64,000 bases of DNA from Peribacillus simplex NBRC 15720 = DSM 1321. GTDB lineage: Bacteria > Bacillota > Bacilli > Bacillales > DSM-1321. The stretch's first letter is position 1; the number at the start of each line of letters is the position of its first letter. The DNA lies in the NCBI RefSeq assembly GCF_002243645.1, contig NZ_CP017704.1, forward strand, positions 4,482,001-4,546,000. The letters are read 5' to 3'. The translations under genes and the position numbers were made by a program. Positions 16,986 to 25,974 of this stretch are shown here, one piece after another. The notes below the pieces were generated by a model. That model saw only the letters and a list, made by a program, of their open reading frames with translations. It was not told where the DNA came from and made no database searches.

Positions 16986-18435
16986 TCAAGATCAATCACT
17001 CATTTTTGAAATCAGTACTTCCGGTCGAATCGGATACAGTCTGCCAGAAATGGATGTTGTAACTATTCCGCTCGAAGAAATTCTTCCTGCCGACTACATC
17101 CGTGAAGAAGAGGCAGAGCTTCCTGAGGTGTCCGAACTGGATATCATGCGTCACTATACAGCACTTTCCAAACGGAATCATGGGGTGGATTCGGGTTTTT
17201 ATCCGCTGGGTTCATGCACGATGAAATATAATCCGAAAATAAATGAAAATGTGGCACGCTTCAACGGTTTTGCCCATATCCATCCATATCAAGATCCGGC
17301 TACTGTTCAGGGAGCATTGGGACTATTATTTGATTTGCAGGAACACTTAACGGAAATCACCGGGATGGACCAAGTGACATTACAGCCTGCAGCAGGTGCT
17401 CACGGTGAATGGACAGGATTGATGATGATTCGCGCTTTTCACGAAGCGAATGGCGATACAGAACGGACGAAAGTGATTGTACCTGATTCTGCACATGGTA
17501 CGAATCCTGCCTCTGCCACTGTTGCCGGACTTGAAACGATTACAGTGAAATCCGATGAAAATGGGTTAGTAGACCTTGAAGATTTAAAGCGAGTTGTCGG
17601 ACCTGATACGGCGGCCTTGATGCTGACGAACCCCAATACATTGGGATTATTTGAAGAAAACATTTTGGAAATGGCACAACTTGTCCATGACGCAGGCGGG
17701 AAGCTTTATTATGATGGAGCCAATTTGAATGCAGTCCTATCAAAAGCACGTCCGGGTGACATGGGCTTTGATGTGGTTCACTTAAATCTCCATAAAACAT
17801 TCACAGGCCCGCATGGCGGCGGCGGTCCGGGTTCTGGTCCTGTAGGGGTGAAATCGGACTTGATTCCTTACTTGCCTAAACCGCTTGTGGTCAAACAAGG
17901 TGAGCAATTCGTTCTTGATTATGATCGTCCGCAATCCATTGGCAGGGTAAAACCTTATTATGGTAATTTCGGGATAAACGTGAGAGCATATACGTACATT
18001 CGTTCAATGGGTCCTGATGGCCTTAAAGCCGTCACCGAGAATGCGGTCATCAATGCCAATTATATGATGCGTAGGTTGGAACCTTATTTTGACTTACCAT
18101 ATAATCGTCATTGTAAGCACGAATTCGTATTAAGCGGCCGTCGGCAAAAGAAATTGGGGGTAAGGACTCTCGATATAGCCAAAAGATTGCTGGATTTCGG
18201 GTATCATCCTCCAACCATTTACTTCCCGTTGAACGTGGAAGAAGGAATGATGATAGAACCGACTGAAACCGAGTCAAAAGAAACTCTGGATGCGTTCATC
18301 GATGCGATGATCCAGATTGCCAAGGAAGCGGAAGAAACCCCGGAAATCGTTCAGGAAGCTCCGCATACAACTGTTATAAAGCGGCTTGATGAAACTCTTG
18401 CTGCAAGAAAACCTGTTCTGCGTTATCAAGCCTAG
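16978..18435 (+). CDS. gcvPB: glycine dehydrogenase (decarboxylating) subunit 2
   Basis: PLP-bearing half of the split P protein, 485 residues. The PLP lysine lies in HLNLHKTF followed by a glycine-rich loop ([13 protein letters not shown]). Other family blocks are [23 protein letters not shown] and [13 protein letters not shown] 16978 has GGGGGA upstream and overlaps the gcvPA stop (ATGAATAA), indicating coupling; the frame is open from 16945. Last gene of the riboswitch-controlled operon. Confidence 0.93.
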   Translation: MNNQDQSLIFEISTSGRIGYSLPEMDVVTIPLEEILPADYIREEEAELPEVSELDIMRHYTALSKRNHGVDSGFYPLGSCTMKYNPKINENVARFNGFAHIHPYQDPATVQGALGLLFDLQEHLTEITGMDQVTLQPAAGAHGEWTGLMMIRAFHEANGDTERTKVIVPDSAHGTNPASATVAGLETITVKSDENGLVDLEDLKRVVGPDTAALMLTNPNTLGLFEENILEMAQLVHDAGGKLYYDGANLNAVLSKARPGDMGFDVVHLNLHKTFTGPHGGGGPGSGPVGVKSDLIPYLPKPLVVKQGEQFVLDYDRPQSIGRVKPYYGNFGINVRAYTYIRSMGPDGLKAVTENAVINANYMMRRLEPYFDLPYNRHCKHEFVLSGRRQKKLGVRTLDIAKRLLDFGYHPPTIYFPLNVEEGMMIEPTETESKETLDAFIDAMIQIAKEAEETPEIVQEAPHTTVIKRLDETLAARKPVLRYQA

Positions 18436-18453
18436 ATTGATAGCTTACACGAA

Positions 18454-18484
18454 AAAAATCCCTGCCTGCCGGCGGGGATTTTTC
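18454..18484 (+). terminator. terminator of the gcv operon
   Basis: AAAATCCCTGCC and GGCGGGGATTTT form a 12-bp stem (one T-G wobble) with a TGCC loop and a T run to 18484. Confidence 0.88.
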
Positions 18485-18565
18485 GTTATGTAAGAATTCA
18501 TTTAAGTCCAACAATTAACTTTCATTTTCCTAGAGCCCGCATGAAGTACATGAAGGCTTTTTAAT

Positions 18566-18595
18566 TAAAAAGAGCCCATGCGGAGATGGGGTCTT
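18566..18595 (-). terminator. terminator of yqhL (minus strand)
   Basis: On the minus strand, AAGACCCCAT pairs with ATGGGCTCTT (forward 18570-18579 and 18586-18595; one mismatch) and is followed by a U tract (forward AAAAA from 18566). The right arm overlaps the yqhL stop codon. Confidence 0.7.
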
Positions 18596-18977
18596 ATTTC
18601 TTTGCTTTGATTTTCCCGGTCCACATTTTGAAACCGCCCTTTAGGTGAAAAAGTTCCTTGTAGCCCTTTTTGTATAACATGGCTGCAGCTCTGCCGCTGA
18701 TGATTTCGCTTTGAGCGTACAAATATACAGGCTTGTCCGGCCTAATTTCGACCAAGCGGGTTTTCATTTGAGTCATAGGGATGTTTCTTGCGCCTAAGAT
18801 ATGACCATTATCGAAATCATTCGGTTCCCGCACATCGATTAGCTGCACTTTTCTGTAGTTAGCGATAAATTCGTCCTGTGTTAATGTTTTAACGATTTTA
18901 CGCTGGCGGTACCAATTAAAAAGTGAATACGCAATAACCACTCCTAAGATGATGAGCAGTGTATATAATATTTCCAA
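18594..18977 (-). CDS. yqhL: membrane-anchored rhodanese-like protein YqhL lacking the active cysteine
   Basis: A 127-residue protein with an N-terminal membrane helix (residues 2-18) and a rhodanese domain (about 35-122). The rhodanese core is recognisable (VQLIDVREPNDFDNGHILGA and GGFKMW), but the active-site loop after VYLY reads AQSEIISGRAA with no cysteine, so sulfurtransferase activity is unlikely; a binding or structural role is inferred. Transcribed opposite to gcv and lipM, as in B. subtilis. Confidence 0.85.
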   Translation of the reverse strand: MEILYTLLIILGVVIAYSLFNWYRQRKIVKTLTQDEFIANYRKVQLIDVREPNDFDNGHILGARNIPMTQMKTRLVEIRPDKPVYLYAQSEIISGRAAAMLYKKGYKELFHLKGGFKMWTGKIKAKK

Positions 18978-19180
18978 ACATAAAAACTCCCTTCTACCTT
19001 AACGAATACAGACAATCTTTATTATATAATTGCTTTACCCAATAATCAAAAAGAATTTTCATCAAATTCTTCATCGACTTGATAGCACTTTCTTTTTTAG
19101 AGTGTTAAAGTCTGTTAAACTACTACATGTGAGTTTTTTGTGGGGTATTGAAAAACAGTTTATTGAAACGAGGGGTAAGG

Positions 19181-20017
19181 ATGACTAAAGAAAAATGGGG
19201 TTTTATAGATTCGGGGTATTGTTCACCGGCTTTTAATATGGCGCTGGACGAAGCACTGTTAAACTGGCAAAGCAAAGGGGAAATTCCGCCAATCATACGC
19301 TTTTACGGCTGGGATCCAGCGACATTGTCGATTGGTTATTTTCAAAAGGCAGAATCGGAAATTGATATGGAAGAGGTCAAAAGGCAGGGCCTTGGTTTTG
19401 TTCGCAGACCAACAGGAGGACGAGCGGTACTGCACGAGCATGAATTGACTTATAGCGTAATCGTTTCAGAATCCTATCCGGGAATGCCAACTACCGTTAC
19501 TGAAGCATATCGTGTCATTTCTGAAGGGATATTAATGGGGTTCAGGAATCTTGGATTGGATGCTTATTTTGCCGTGCCTCGAACCGAGCAGGAAAAAGCG
19601 GCTTTAAAAGCGCCCAAGTCTTCCGTCTGCTTTGATGCTCCAAGCTGGTATGAACTGGTCGTTGAGGGCAGGAAGGTTGCTGGCAGCGCTCAAACCAGGC
19701 AAAAAGGCGTCATCCTTCAACACGGGGCCATTTTGCTTGAACTTGATGATGAAAAGCTCTTTAGCGTATTTAAATTCTCAAATGACAGGGTTAAAGAGAG
19801 AATGCAAAAAAGCTTAAAAAATAAAGCTGTGGCCATAAATGACGTTGCCGGAAGAAAGGTTACCATCCCTGAAGCGAAAGAAGCTTTTGAAAAAGGTTTT
19901 GCCGAAGGACTTTCGATCGATTTAGAGCCATACGTCCTCACCGAAAAGCAATTGCTGGAAGTTAAGGACATTGCAGAAAGCAAATATGAAAGCGATGAAT
20001 GGAATTTTATGAGATAG
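19181..20017 (+). CDS. lipM: octanoyl-[GcvH]:protein octanoyltransferase LipM
   Basis: Transfers octanoyl from acyl carrier protein to GcvH, the first step of lipoate assembly in Bacillus, feeding the glycine cleavage and keto-acid dehydrogenase complexes encoded nearby. The 278-residue protein has the biotin/lipoate ligase fold with [18 protein letters not shown] and the catalytic cysteine in [13 protein letters not shown], then GRKVAGSAQ and HGAILL. ATG 19181 follows GAGGGG (about 19170-19175); the frame is open from 19148. Neighbour of gcv genes and yqhL as in B. subtilis. Confidence 0.9.
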   Translation: MTKEKWGFIDSGYCSPAFNMALDEALLNWQSKGEIPPIIRFYGWDPATLSIGYFQKAESEIDMEEVKRQGLGFVRRPTGGRAVLHEHELTYSVIVSESYPGMPTTVTEAYRVISEGILMGFRNLGLDAYFAVPRTEQEKAALKAPKSSVCFDAPSWYELVVEGRKVAGSAQTRQKGVILQHGAILLELDDEKLFSVFKFSNDRVKERMQKSLKNKAVAINDVAGRKVTIPEAKEAFEKGFAEGLSIDLEPYVLTEKQLLEVKDIAESKYESDEWNFMR

Positions 20018-20241
20018 ACGAAGCCGGATAATTAGAGTGGATAATAAAAAAGATTTTTCAGATTTGTTTGACCAAATAAGCTTTCCCTTGCAGGGATAAG
20101 CCCTGAAAGGGATGGGGAAAAAGCAAGGTCCAAATTAATTGAAATCTGATGAAAAATTATTGTAAATCGACATTTTCCTCCCTTTTGCTAACTATATTAA
20201 TTGATTTACCGTTTGACAAAATTAAAAGTTATTCAAAACAA
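20018..20241. other. lipM-nrdJ gap, upstream half: nested stem structure
   Basis: A nested set of complementary segments spans 20053-20157: ATTTTTCAGATTT with AAATCT(GAT)GAAAAAT; GACC (20070-20073) with GGTC (20127-20130); GCTTTCCC (20080-20087) with GGGG(AA)AAAGC (20114-20124); and CAGGG (20091-20095) with CCCTG (20101-20105). There is no U tract after it, so it is not a simple terminator. I do not recognise a riboswitch class. A TTGACA at 20213-20218 has no good -10. Confidence 0.5.
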
Positions 20242-20287
20242 ACACAATATATAGTAGTTGAAATATTTAATGCAACACTATATATTG
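20242..20287 (+). promoter_or_regulatory. nrdJ promoter flanked by two NrdR boxes
   Basis: Two copies of the NrdR-type motif, ACACAATATATAGT (20242-20255) and ACACTATATATTG (20275-20287), start 33 nt apart, about three helical turns, as expected for tandem NrdR sites. Between and overlapping them is a sigma-A promoter: TTGAAA (20258-20263), 17 nt, TATATT (20281-20286). Box 2 covers the -10, so NrdR with (d)ATP should repress. The nrdR gene itself is outside the window. Confidence 0.8.
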
Positions 20288-20408
20288 ATTTTTGAGTTTC
20301 GCTATGATAAATTTAGGGTACTTGTTAAGCGAAACGGACATGTAAGGCTACATAAGGATTTTTGCGGCAGCAAGAACGGATCTTGAAACATATAAAGGAG
20401 AGGGAATT
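20288..20408 (+). other. nrdJ 5' leader with stem-loop
   Basis: The untranslated leader holds a perfect 8-bp inverted repeat GTTTCGCT (20296-20303) / AGCGAAAC (20328-20335) and the ribosome site AAAGGAGAGGG. I looked for a cobalamin riboswitch B12 box and did not find one. Confidence 0.5.
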
Positions 20409-22979
20409 ATGTCGGTTGTAATAAAAGAAGCTTTAAAGGTTGATCTAGAAAGGTTGAATAAGGATATTTCTTTATTTCCCCAGGTTCACCCTGTAACTGC
20501 TGATATGAAAATGGCGCATAAGGGAGTGTCCCGTCTAGTCATGCTTGACCGCTATTCTTTTAAGGATACTGAAAAAATCACACTCTCGGCAGGCGATTTC
20601 GTCGTGTTGACGATTAAGGAAGATCCGAAATTCCCGGCAAGGGGTCTCGGTTACATCGTTGAAATAGATTGGGAAACAAAAAAAGCCAAGGTATTGGTGG
20701 ATGAAGAATTCCGTGGCGTATTGGATAATCCGGAAGAAGTGGAGTCGGGGATTGTAAACCGTCCGTTGGATATAATCGAAAAGCCGCTTGAAATATACTA
20801 TGAACAAATTGCGAAACGTAATGCAACGGGCTTGGCATCAGTGGAAACCACGGAAGAAAAAAGAACGGAATGGTTCAATAAATTCTATGAAGAATTAAAG
20901 AACCTTAATTTTGTTCCGGCAGGCCGAGTATTATACGGTGCGGGTTCCAATACGGATGTTACTTATTTCAACTGCTATGTAATGCCATTCGTACCGGATT
21001 CACGTGAAGGGATTTCAGAACATAGGAAACAAGTGATGGAAATCATGAGCCGCGGCGGCGGAGTGGGTACGAACGGATCGACACTGCGTCCAAGAAACAC
21101 TCTGGCAAAAGGCGTAAATGGAAAATCCTCGGGTTCAGTGTCATGGCTTGACGATATTGCGAAATTGACGCATCTTGTTGAACAGGGCGGTAGCAGACGC
21201 GGCGCGCAAATGATCATGCTTGCTGATTGGCATCCTGATATTGCAGAGTTCATCATTTCTAAAATGCAAAATCCAAGGATTCTGCGTTACCTAGTGGAAA
21301 ACACTAAAGATGAAGCCATCAAGAAATATGCGACGGATAAATTGAAATTCACGCCGCACACTGAACAGGAAACGGCTATGTATCAAGGGATCATCAATTA
21401 TAAGGAGATTCCTGGCCAAGGTGGATTCAGCGAGAAAATCATTAGGGATGCAGAGGAAAAGATCCGTACAGGAGGAACATACAGTGTCCATAATTCGGAT
21501 TTCCTGACTGGAGCCAACATTTCGATTTGCCTGACTAAGGAATTTATGGAAGCGGCGGAACAAGACGCTGAATACGAATTGCGTTTTCCTGATGTTGAAA
21601 GCTATAATGCCGAAGAAATGGCCATTTACAATGAAGAATGGCATAAAGTCGGAGATGTTCGTGAATGGGAGAAAATGGGTCACAAAGTCCGTGTTTACCG
21701 TAAAATCCGAGCTAAAGAGCTTTGGAACTTAATAAACATTTGTGCAACATATTCTGCTGAACCAGGTATTTTCTTTATCGATAATGCTAATGAAATGACG
21801 AATGCCAAAGCATACGGTCAACAAGTCGTAGCCACGAACCCTTGTGGCGAACAGCCATTGGCCCCATATTCAGTATGTAACCTTGCGGCAGTCAATCTGG
21901 CTGAAATGGCTGATAAAGATAGCAAAACGGTTAATTTCGAGAAACTTAAGCAGACCGTCGAAGTCGGTGTGCGTATGCAGGACAATGTCATTGATGCAAC
22001 TCCTTATTTCTTGGATGAAAACAAAAAACAGGCACTGGGAGAGCGACGGGTTGGACTAGGTGTAATGGGTCTGCATGACCTGTTGATCTACTGTGAAACG
22101 GAATATGGCTCTGAAGAAGGAAATATCCTGGTTGACAAGGTGTTTGAAACGATTGCGACTACAGCTTACAGGGCTTCCGTGGAACTTGCTAAAGAAAAAG
22201 GCAGTTTCCCGTTCTTGATCGGGTCAACGGACAAAGAAACCGAGGAGCTTAGAACGCGGTTTACACAAACCGGATTTATGGAAAAAATGCCGGAAGATAT
22301 CAGGGAAAGTGTTGCTGCACATGGCATCCGTAACTCTCATTTATTGACAGTGGCTCCTACAGGAAGCACAGGAACGATGGTTGGGGTATCAACAGGTCTT
22401 GAACCATATTTCTCCTTCACGTATTTCCGCAGCGGCCGTCTGGGTAAATTCATTGAAGTTAAGGCTGACATTGTACAGGAATACTTGGACCGTCATCCAG
22501 AAGCCGATACAGAAGAGCTTCCAAAATGGTTCATTTCCGCAATGGAATTAGCTCCAGAAGCTCATGCTGATGTTCAATGCATCATTCAACGCTGGATTGA
22601 CAGCTCGATCAGTAAGACGGTCAATGCTCCAAAAGGATATACTGTCGAACAAGTTGAAAAAGTATATGAGCGTCTATACAAAGGCGGCGCAAAAGGCGGT
22701 ACTGTATATGTGGATGGCAGCCGTGACAGTCAGGTTCTTACGCTCAAAGCGGAAGAAAACCAAATGGACGAGCAGCTTGAAATGGATGAATTGACAGATG
22801 TTGAAGTAAAGAAAAAAGTTGTATTGGTCGATACCATAAATGAACTGCGTTCGACGAATGTTACGATTGGGTCGGAAGTGGGTAACACTTGCCCGGTCTG
22901 CCGTAAGGGTGAAGTCCAGGAAATGGGCGGATGCAATACTTGCACGAATTGCGGAGCGCAATTAAAATGCGGGCTATAA
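20409..22979 (+). CDS. nrdJ: adenosylcobalamin-dependent ribonucleoside-diphosphate reductase (class II)
   Basis: Makes deoxyribonucleotides using a coenzyme B12 radical, independent of oxygen. 856 residues. Visible family features are the N-terminal cysteine block YFNCYVMPFVPDS, the glycine-rich RGGGVGTNGSTLRPRN, the finger loop NPCGEQPLAPYSVCNLAAVNL with catalytic Cys and Glu, the substrate loop APTGSTGTMVGVSTG, and a C-terminal cysteine-rich tail (CPVC ... CNTCTNCGAQLKCG) for thiol relay/zinc. Length fits class II NrdJ. Preceded by NrdR boxes. In B. subtilis this place holds mntR, so the gene marks a local rearrangement or acquisition. Confidence 0.92.
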   Translation: MSVVIKEALKVDLERLNKDISLFPQVHPVTADMKMAHKGVSRLVMLDRYSFKDTEKITLSAGDFVVLTIKEDPKFPARGLGYIVEIDWETKKAKVLVDEEFRGVLDNPEEVESGIVNRPLDIIEKPLEIYYEQIAKRNATGLASVETTEEKRTEWFNKFYEELKNLNFVPAGRVLYGAGSNTDVTYFNCYVMPFVPDSREGISEHRKQVMEIMSRGGGVGTNGSTLRPRNTLAKGVNGKSSGSVSWLDDIAKLTHLVEQGGSRRGAQMIMLADWHPDIAEFIISKMQNPRILRYLVENTKDEAIKKYATDKLKFTPHTEQETAMYQGIINYKEIPGQGGFSEKIIRDAEEKIRTGGTYSVHNSDFLTGANISICLTKEFMEAAEQDAEYELRFPDVESYNAEEMAIYNEEWHKVGDVREWEKMGHKVRVYRKIRAKELWNLINICATYSAEPGIFFIDNANEMTNAKAYGQQVVATNPCGEQPLAPYSVCNLAAVNLAEMADKDSKTVNFEKLKQTVEVGVRMQDNVIDATPYFLDENKKQALGERRVGLGVMGLHDLLIYCETEYGSEEGNILVDKVFETIATTAYRASVELAKEKGSFPFLIGSTDKETEELRTRFTQTGFMEKMPEDIRESVAAHGIRNSHLLTVAPTGSTGTMVGVSTGLEPYFSFTYFRSGRLGKFIEVKADIVQEYLDRHPEADTEELPKWFISAMELAPEAHADVQCIIQRWIDSSISKTVNAPKGYTVEQVEKVYERLYKGGAKGGTVYVDGSRDSQVLTLKAEENQMDEQLEMDELTDVEVKKKVVLVDTINELRSTNVTIGSEVGNTCPVCRKGEVQEMGGCNTCTNCGAQLKCGL

Positions 22980-22992
22980 GCTGATGGAAGGG

Positions 22993-23034
22993 AAGTCGTT
23001 AAGTATGCTGCAAAGCTATCTTAACGGCTTTTTT
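22993..23034 (+). terminator. terminator of nrdJ
   Basis: AAGTCGTTAAG (22993-23003) pairs with CTTAACGGCTT (23020-23030), one G-T wobble, followed by TTTT. Confidence 0.8.
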
Positions 23035-23082
23035 AGTGTCTTAAATGTAGGTTAGTGACAGTCTGTTCAATTATATACAAAT

Positions 23083-23119
23083 AAAGAAGACCGAATCATG
23101 AAGTTCGGTCTTCTTTTTG
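23083..23119. terminator. bidirectional terminator between nrdJ and the 61-residue gene
   Basis: AAAGAAGACCGAA (23083-23095) and TTCGGTCTTCTTT (23104-23116) form a 13-bp stem flanked by an A run and a T run; best placed to end the minus-strand small gene. Confidence 0.85.
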
Positions 23120-23126
23120 CGTTCAA

Positions 23127-23312
23127 TCAACCATTTTCATTTTGCTGCCTTATTTCCTTTTCGGCTAGATATTGATTTCCGTCCTTTAATACCGAAAATT
23201 CATCGACCGAGTCTCCAGGTATATTCCTGGGATTTGGATATTTATTATCTGTTTGGACGGTAATCGTTTGTTTCCCCATTCCATTCGTCAAGAAGTCTCG
23301 TTTATTAGCCAT
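23127..23312 (-). CDS. small hypothetical hydrophilic protein
   Basis: A 61-residue protein with no membrane segment, rich in Asn, Lys, Asp and Gln, starting MANKRDFLTNGMGKQTITVQ. I do not recognise a family. It is supported as real by a strong minus-strand ribosome site AAGGAGATGCG before the ATG, a matching terminator downstream and codon use like its neighbours. It is divergent from splB, so a spore-related role is possible but is only inference from position. Confidence 0.65.
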   Translation of the reverse strand: MANKRDFLTNGMGKQTITVQTDNKYPNPRNIPGDSVDEFSVLKDGNQYLAEKEIRQQNENG

Positions 23313-23448
23313 ATCGCATCTCCTTCATTTTGAGTTTCCAAGTAAAAACAATCATGAGGATAACAGAATAAAGAAAAACTATCCTTATGATTAGATTGTG
23401 TAGTTCGATTGAAAGTATGAACAAATCGATAAAAGAATGGAGAACGAA

Positions 23449-24474
23449 ATGAAACCATTTATGCCACAGTTAGTATATATCGAGCCCAGGGCACTGGAAT
23501 ACCCGCTCGGCCGTGAATTGAAAAAGAAATTCGAAGATTTGAACATTGAAATCCGTGAGACCACATCGCATAACCAAATTAGGGATCTTCCTGGAGAAAA
23601 TGACCTGCAAAAATATCGTGTCGCCAAATCGACGCTTGTGGTAGGAATCAGAAAAACATTGAAGTTCGATTCTTCAAAGCCATCTGCTGAATATGCCATC
23701 CCTCTTGCTACAGGGTGTATGGGGCATTGTCACTATTGTTATTTACAGACGACACTCGGATCAAAACCATATATTAGGACATATGTGAATCTTGACGAGA
23801 TTTTCGAGGCAGCCGAAAAATATATAAATGAGAGAAAGCCTGAAATTACCCGTTTTGAGGCAGCTTGTACATCGGATATCGTCGGAATTGACCATTTGAC
23901 ACATTCGTTAAAAAGGGCTATAGAATATTTTGGCAAAAGTGAATATGGGGTTCTTAGGTTCGTTACTAAATTTCATCATGTCGACCATCTGTTGGATGCT
24001 GAACATAATGGAAAAACGAGATTTCGCTTCAGTATAAATTCACGTTATGTGATAAAGAATTTCGAGCCCGGTACATCTAGCTTTGAGGAAAGGATAGAAG
24101 CGGCACGTAAAGTGGCAGGTGCCGGATATCCCCTTGGTTTTATCGTAGCTCCCATATATCGTCATGAAGCATGGAAGGAGGGCTACCATGAATTATTTGA
24201 ACGGTTGAGTGAGGCGTTAAAAGGGGTGGATATCCCTGACTTGACTTTTGAATTAATCCAGCATCGGTTTACTGGTCCAGCAAAAAAAGTGATTCAAAAA
24301 AACTACCCAAAAACAAAATTGGAACTGGACGAAACGAAGCGTAAATATAAATGGGGCCGATATGGAATCGGTAAATATGTTTATCAAAACGAAGAAGCCG
24401 CAGAACTGGAAACGACCATTCGTGGGTATATAGCGGAATTCTTCCCGAAAGCGGAAATTCAGTATTTTACCTGA
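23449..24474 (+). CDS. splB: spore photoproduct lyase
   Basis: Radical-SAM enzyme that reverses the 5-thyminyl-dihydrothymine lesion formed in spore DNA under UV, acting at germination. The 341-residue protein has the Cx3Cx2C cluster motif CMGHCHYC and the conserved hydrogen-donor cysteine in FEAACTSDIVG. It aligns closely by eye with B. subtilis SplB from VYIEPRALEYPLG onward. ATG 23449 has GGAG (23439-23442) 6 nt upstream; an in-frame ATG at 23437 overlaps that site. No splA precedes it here, whereas B. subtilis has splA-splB elsewhere in the genome. Confidence 0.92.
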   Translation: MKPFMPQLVYIEPRALEYPLGRELKKKFEDLNIEIRETTSHNQIRDLPGENDLQKYRVAKSTLVVGIRKTLKFDSSKPSAEYAIPLATGCMGHCHYCYLQTTLGSKPYIRTYVNLDEIFEAAEKYINERKPEITRFEAACTSDIVGIDHLTHSLKRAIEYFGKSEYGVLRFVTKFHHVDHLLDAEHNGKTRFRFSINSRYVIKNFEPGTSSFEERIEAARKVAGAGYPLGFIVAPIYRHEAWKEGYHELFERLSEALKGVDIPDLTFELIQHRFTGPAKKVIQKNYPKTKLELDETKRKYKWGRYGIGKYVYQNEEAAELETTIRGYIAEFFPKAEIQYFT

Positions 24475-24559
24475 ATCAAGGCAATTTTCTATTTAAAACT
24501 GTCATAAATCGCTCTAATCCTGCTTAGAAATGTAAAGACCGGATTAGGGGAGGGCAGCT

Positions 24560-25441
24560 ATGATTATTGACGGCGTTTTTTCCGGAGGCGGGATTAAAGG
24601 CTATGGTTTAGTGGGAGCCCTGCAGGAATTAGAAGAACGGGGATTTGTATTCCATCGGACAGCGGGTACAAGTGCAGGCTCCATAATTGCAGCTTTCGTA
24701 GCAGCTGGGTACACAGGAAAAGAAATGGAAAAGCTTTTTCTTGATATAGATTTAAGCGGGCTGCTGGATAAAAGGCGTGGTCTTTTGCCTATCCCGCTTG
24801 CCAAATGGCTCCTTGTATACTGGAAACTTGGCCTTTATAAAGGAGACGCTTTGGAAGCCTGGGTCGCCAGTAAACTTGCCGTAAGGAATGTAGTCACCTT
24901 TAAGGATGTTCGACCGAAATCCCTCCGTATCATAACCTCTGACATTACAAATGGGAAATTGGTCGTACTGCCTGATGATTTACCGAACTATGGAATTGAT
25001 CCGAACACTTTTCCAGTGGCAAAGGCAGTAAGAATGAGTTGTAGCATTCCTTATTTCTTTGAGCCAGTCAAACTTGATGTCGGAAAAAGCAAGTTCCTTT
25101 TTGTTGATGGTGGTGTATTAAGCAATTTTCCAATGTGGTTATTCAATTCAGATCATGTAAGAAAGGAAAGGCCGGTTATAGGCTTGCGGCTAAGTGTCGA
25201 TGAGATATGGAAACCGCATGAGGTGGATAATGCGGTTGAATTGTTCTCCGCACTATTCAAAACGATGAAAGATGCCCATGATGCACGGTATATTTCCAAG
25301 AAACACGTCCATAATATTGTATTTATCCCGATGAAGGGAATTTCTGCAATGGATTTCAATCTGAATGATGAAAAAAAGGGTGAATTGATGAATAGGGGCA
25401 GGCAGTGCACTAAAGAATTCCTAAAAAGGTGGACTTATTAA
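24560..25441 (+). CDS. yqhO: patatin-like phospholipase family protein YqhO
   Basis: Predicted serine acyl hydrolase of 293 residues. The patatin catalytic pair is visible: GTSAGS with the nucleophile serine (about residue 39) and DGG (VDGGVLSNFP, about residue 184). The oxyanion glycine-rich loop is FSGGGIKGYG near the N terminus. The substrate is unknown. RBS GGGGAGGG. Convergent with yqhP. Confidence 0.87.
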   Translation: MIIDGVFSGGGIKGYGLVGALQELEERGFVFHRTAGTSAGSIIAAFVAAGYTGKEMEKLFLDIDLSGLLDKRRGLLPIPLAKWLLVYWKLGLYKGDALEAWVASKLAVRNVVTFKDVRPKSLRIITSDITNGKLVVLPDDLPNYGIDPNTFPVAKAVRMSCSIPYFFEPVKLDVGKSKFLFVDGGVLSNFPMWLFNSDHVRKERPVIGLRLSVDEIWKPHEVDNAVELFSALFKTMKDAHDARYISKKHVHNIVFIPMKGISAMDFNLNDEKKGELMNRGRQCTKEFLKRWTY

Positions 25442-25450
25442 TGATAAATA

Positions 25451-25484
25451 AAAAATCGGGCTCTTAAAAAGAAGCCCGATTTTT
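25451..25484. terminator. bidirectional terminator between yqhO and yqhP
   Basis: AAAAATCGGGCT (25451-25462) pairs with AGCCCGATTTTT (25473-25484); A and T tracts flank it. The right part overlaps the yqhP stop region. Confidence 0.85.
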
Positions 25485-25847
25485 CTTTTTATTCTTTTTC
25501 CCTTCGATGACGGTTAAGTGACTATCGGTTTTCTTTCTCAATTTTATTTTCTTTGATGATTTTGCTGCAGAGAAGCTAGCCACATTATCTTTTTTCGAAG
25601 TTCGGTTTTTTAGCCTTTTTTTCGATTGGCGGGCAGCCTTTCGGAATGCTTGCTGCTCTTTTTTAACTGGTTTTCCCTTTGTTAATCCCGTATAAATCAT
25701 ATAAATAATCCCTGCGACAATGGCTATTATGAGAATGTTTCTAAAAAAGCCAATCGGGTCATTAAATAGTCGGCTCATTAGTCCGAGGACTCCGAGGGCG
25801 ATGATTCCGTATATCATGAAAGATATGAAACGTTTCAACAAAGACAC
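25464..25847 (-). CDS. yqhP: YqhP-like SA1362-family membrane protein
   Basis: A 127-residue protein with two membrane helices (about residues 8-24 and 34-52) and a long, very basic cytoplasmic tail (Lys/Arg/Ser rich). It fits the YqhP/SA1362 family, function unknown. The minus-strand ATG is preceded by AAGGAGGTGTCTTTG. Same strand as yqhQ but 127 nt downstream of it. Confidence 0.8.
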   Translation of the reverse strand: MSLLKRFISFMIYGIIALGVLGLMSRLFNDPIGFFRNILIIAIVAGIIYMIYTGLTKGKPVKKEQQAFRKAARQSKKRLKNRTSKKDNVASFSAAKSSKKIKLRKKTDSHLTVIEGKKNKKKNRASF

Positions 25848-25974
25848 CTCCTTAAGAGCATCATAAGCAGTTTTTGCTTATTTTAAACATTCTTCATGTA
25901 AAATATTTGAAAAAATGAAGATCATTCCCTTAGTTAGTATATGATTTTTCATCATCAAAATGTGTATAGATGTT

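Noticed and set aside
20288-20408. Cobalamin riboswitch in the nrdJ leader
   Set aside because: No B12 box or characteristic core; only a simple 8-bp stem.
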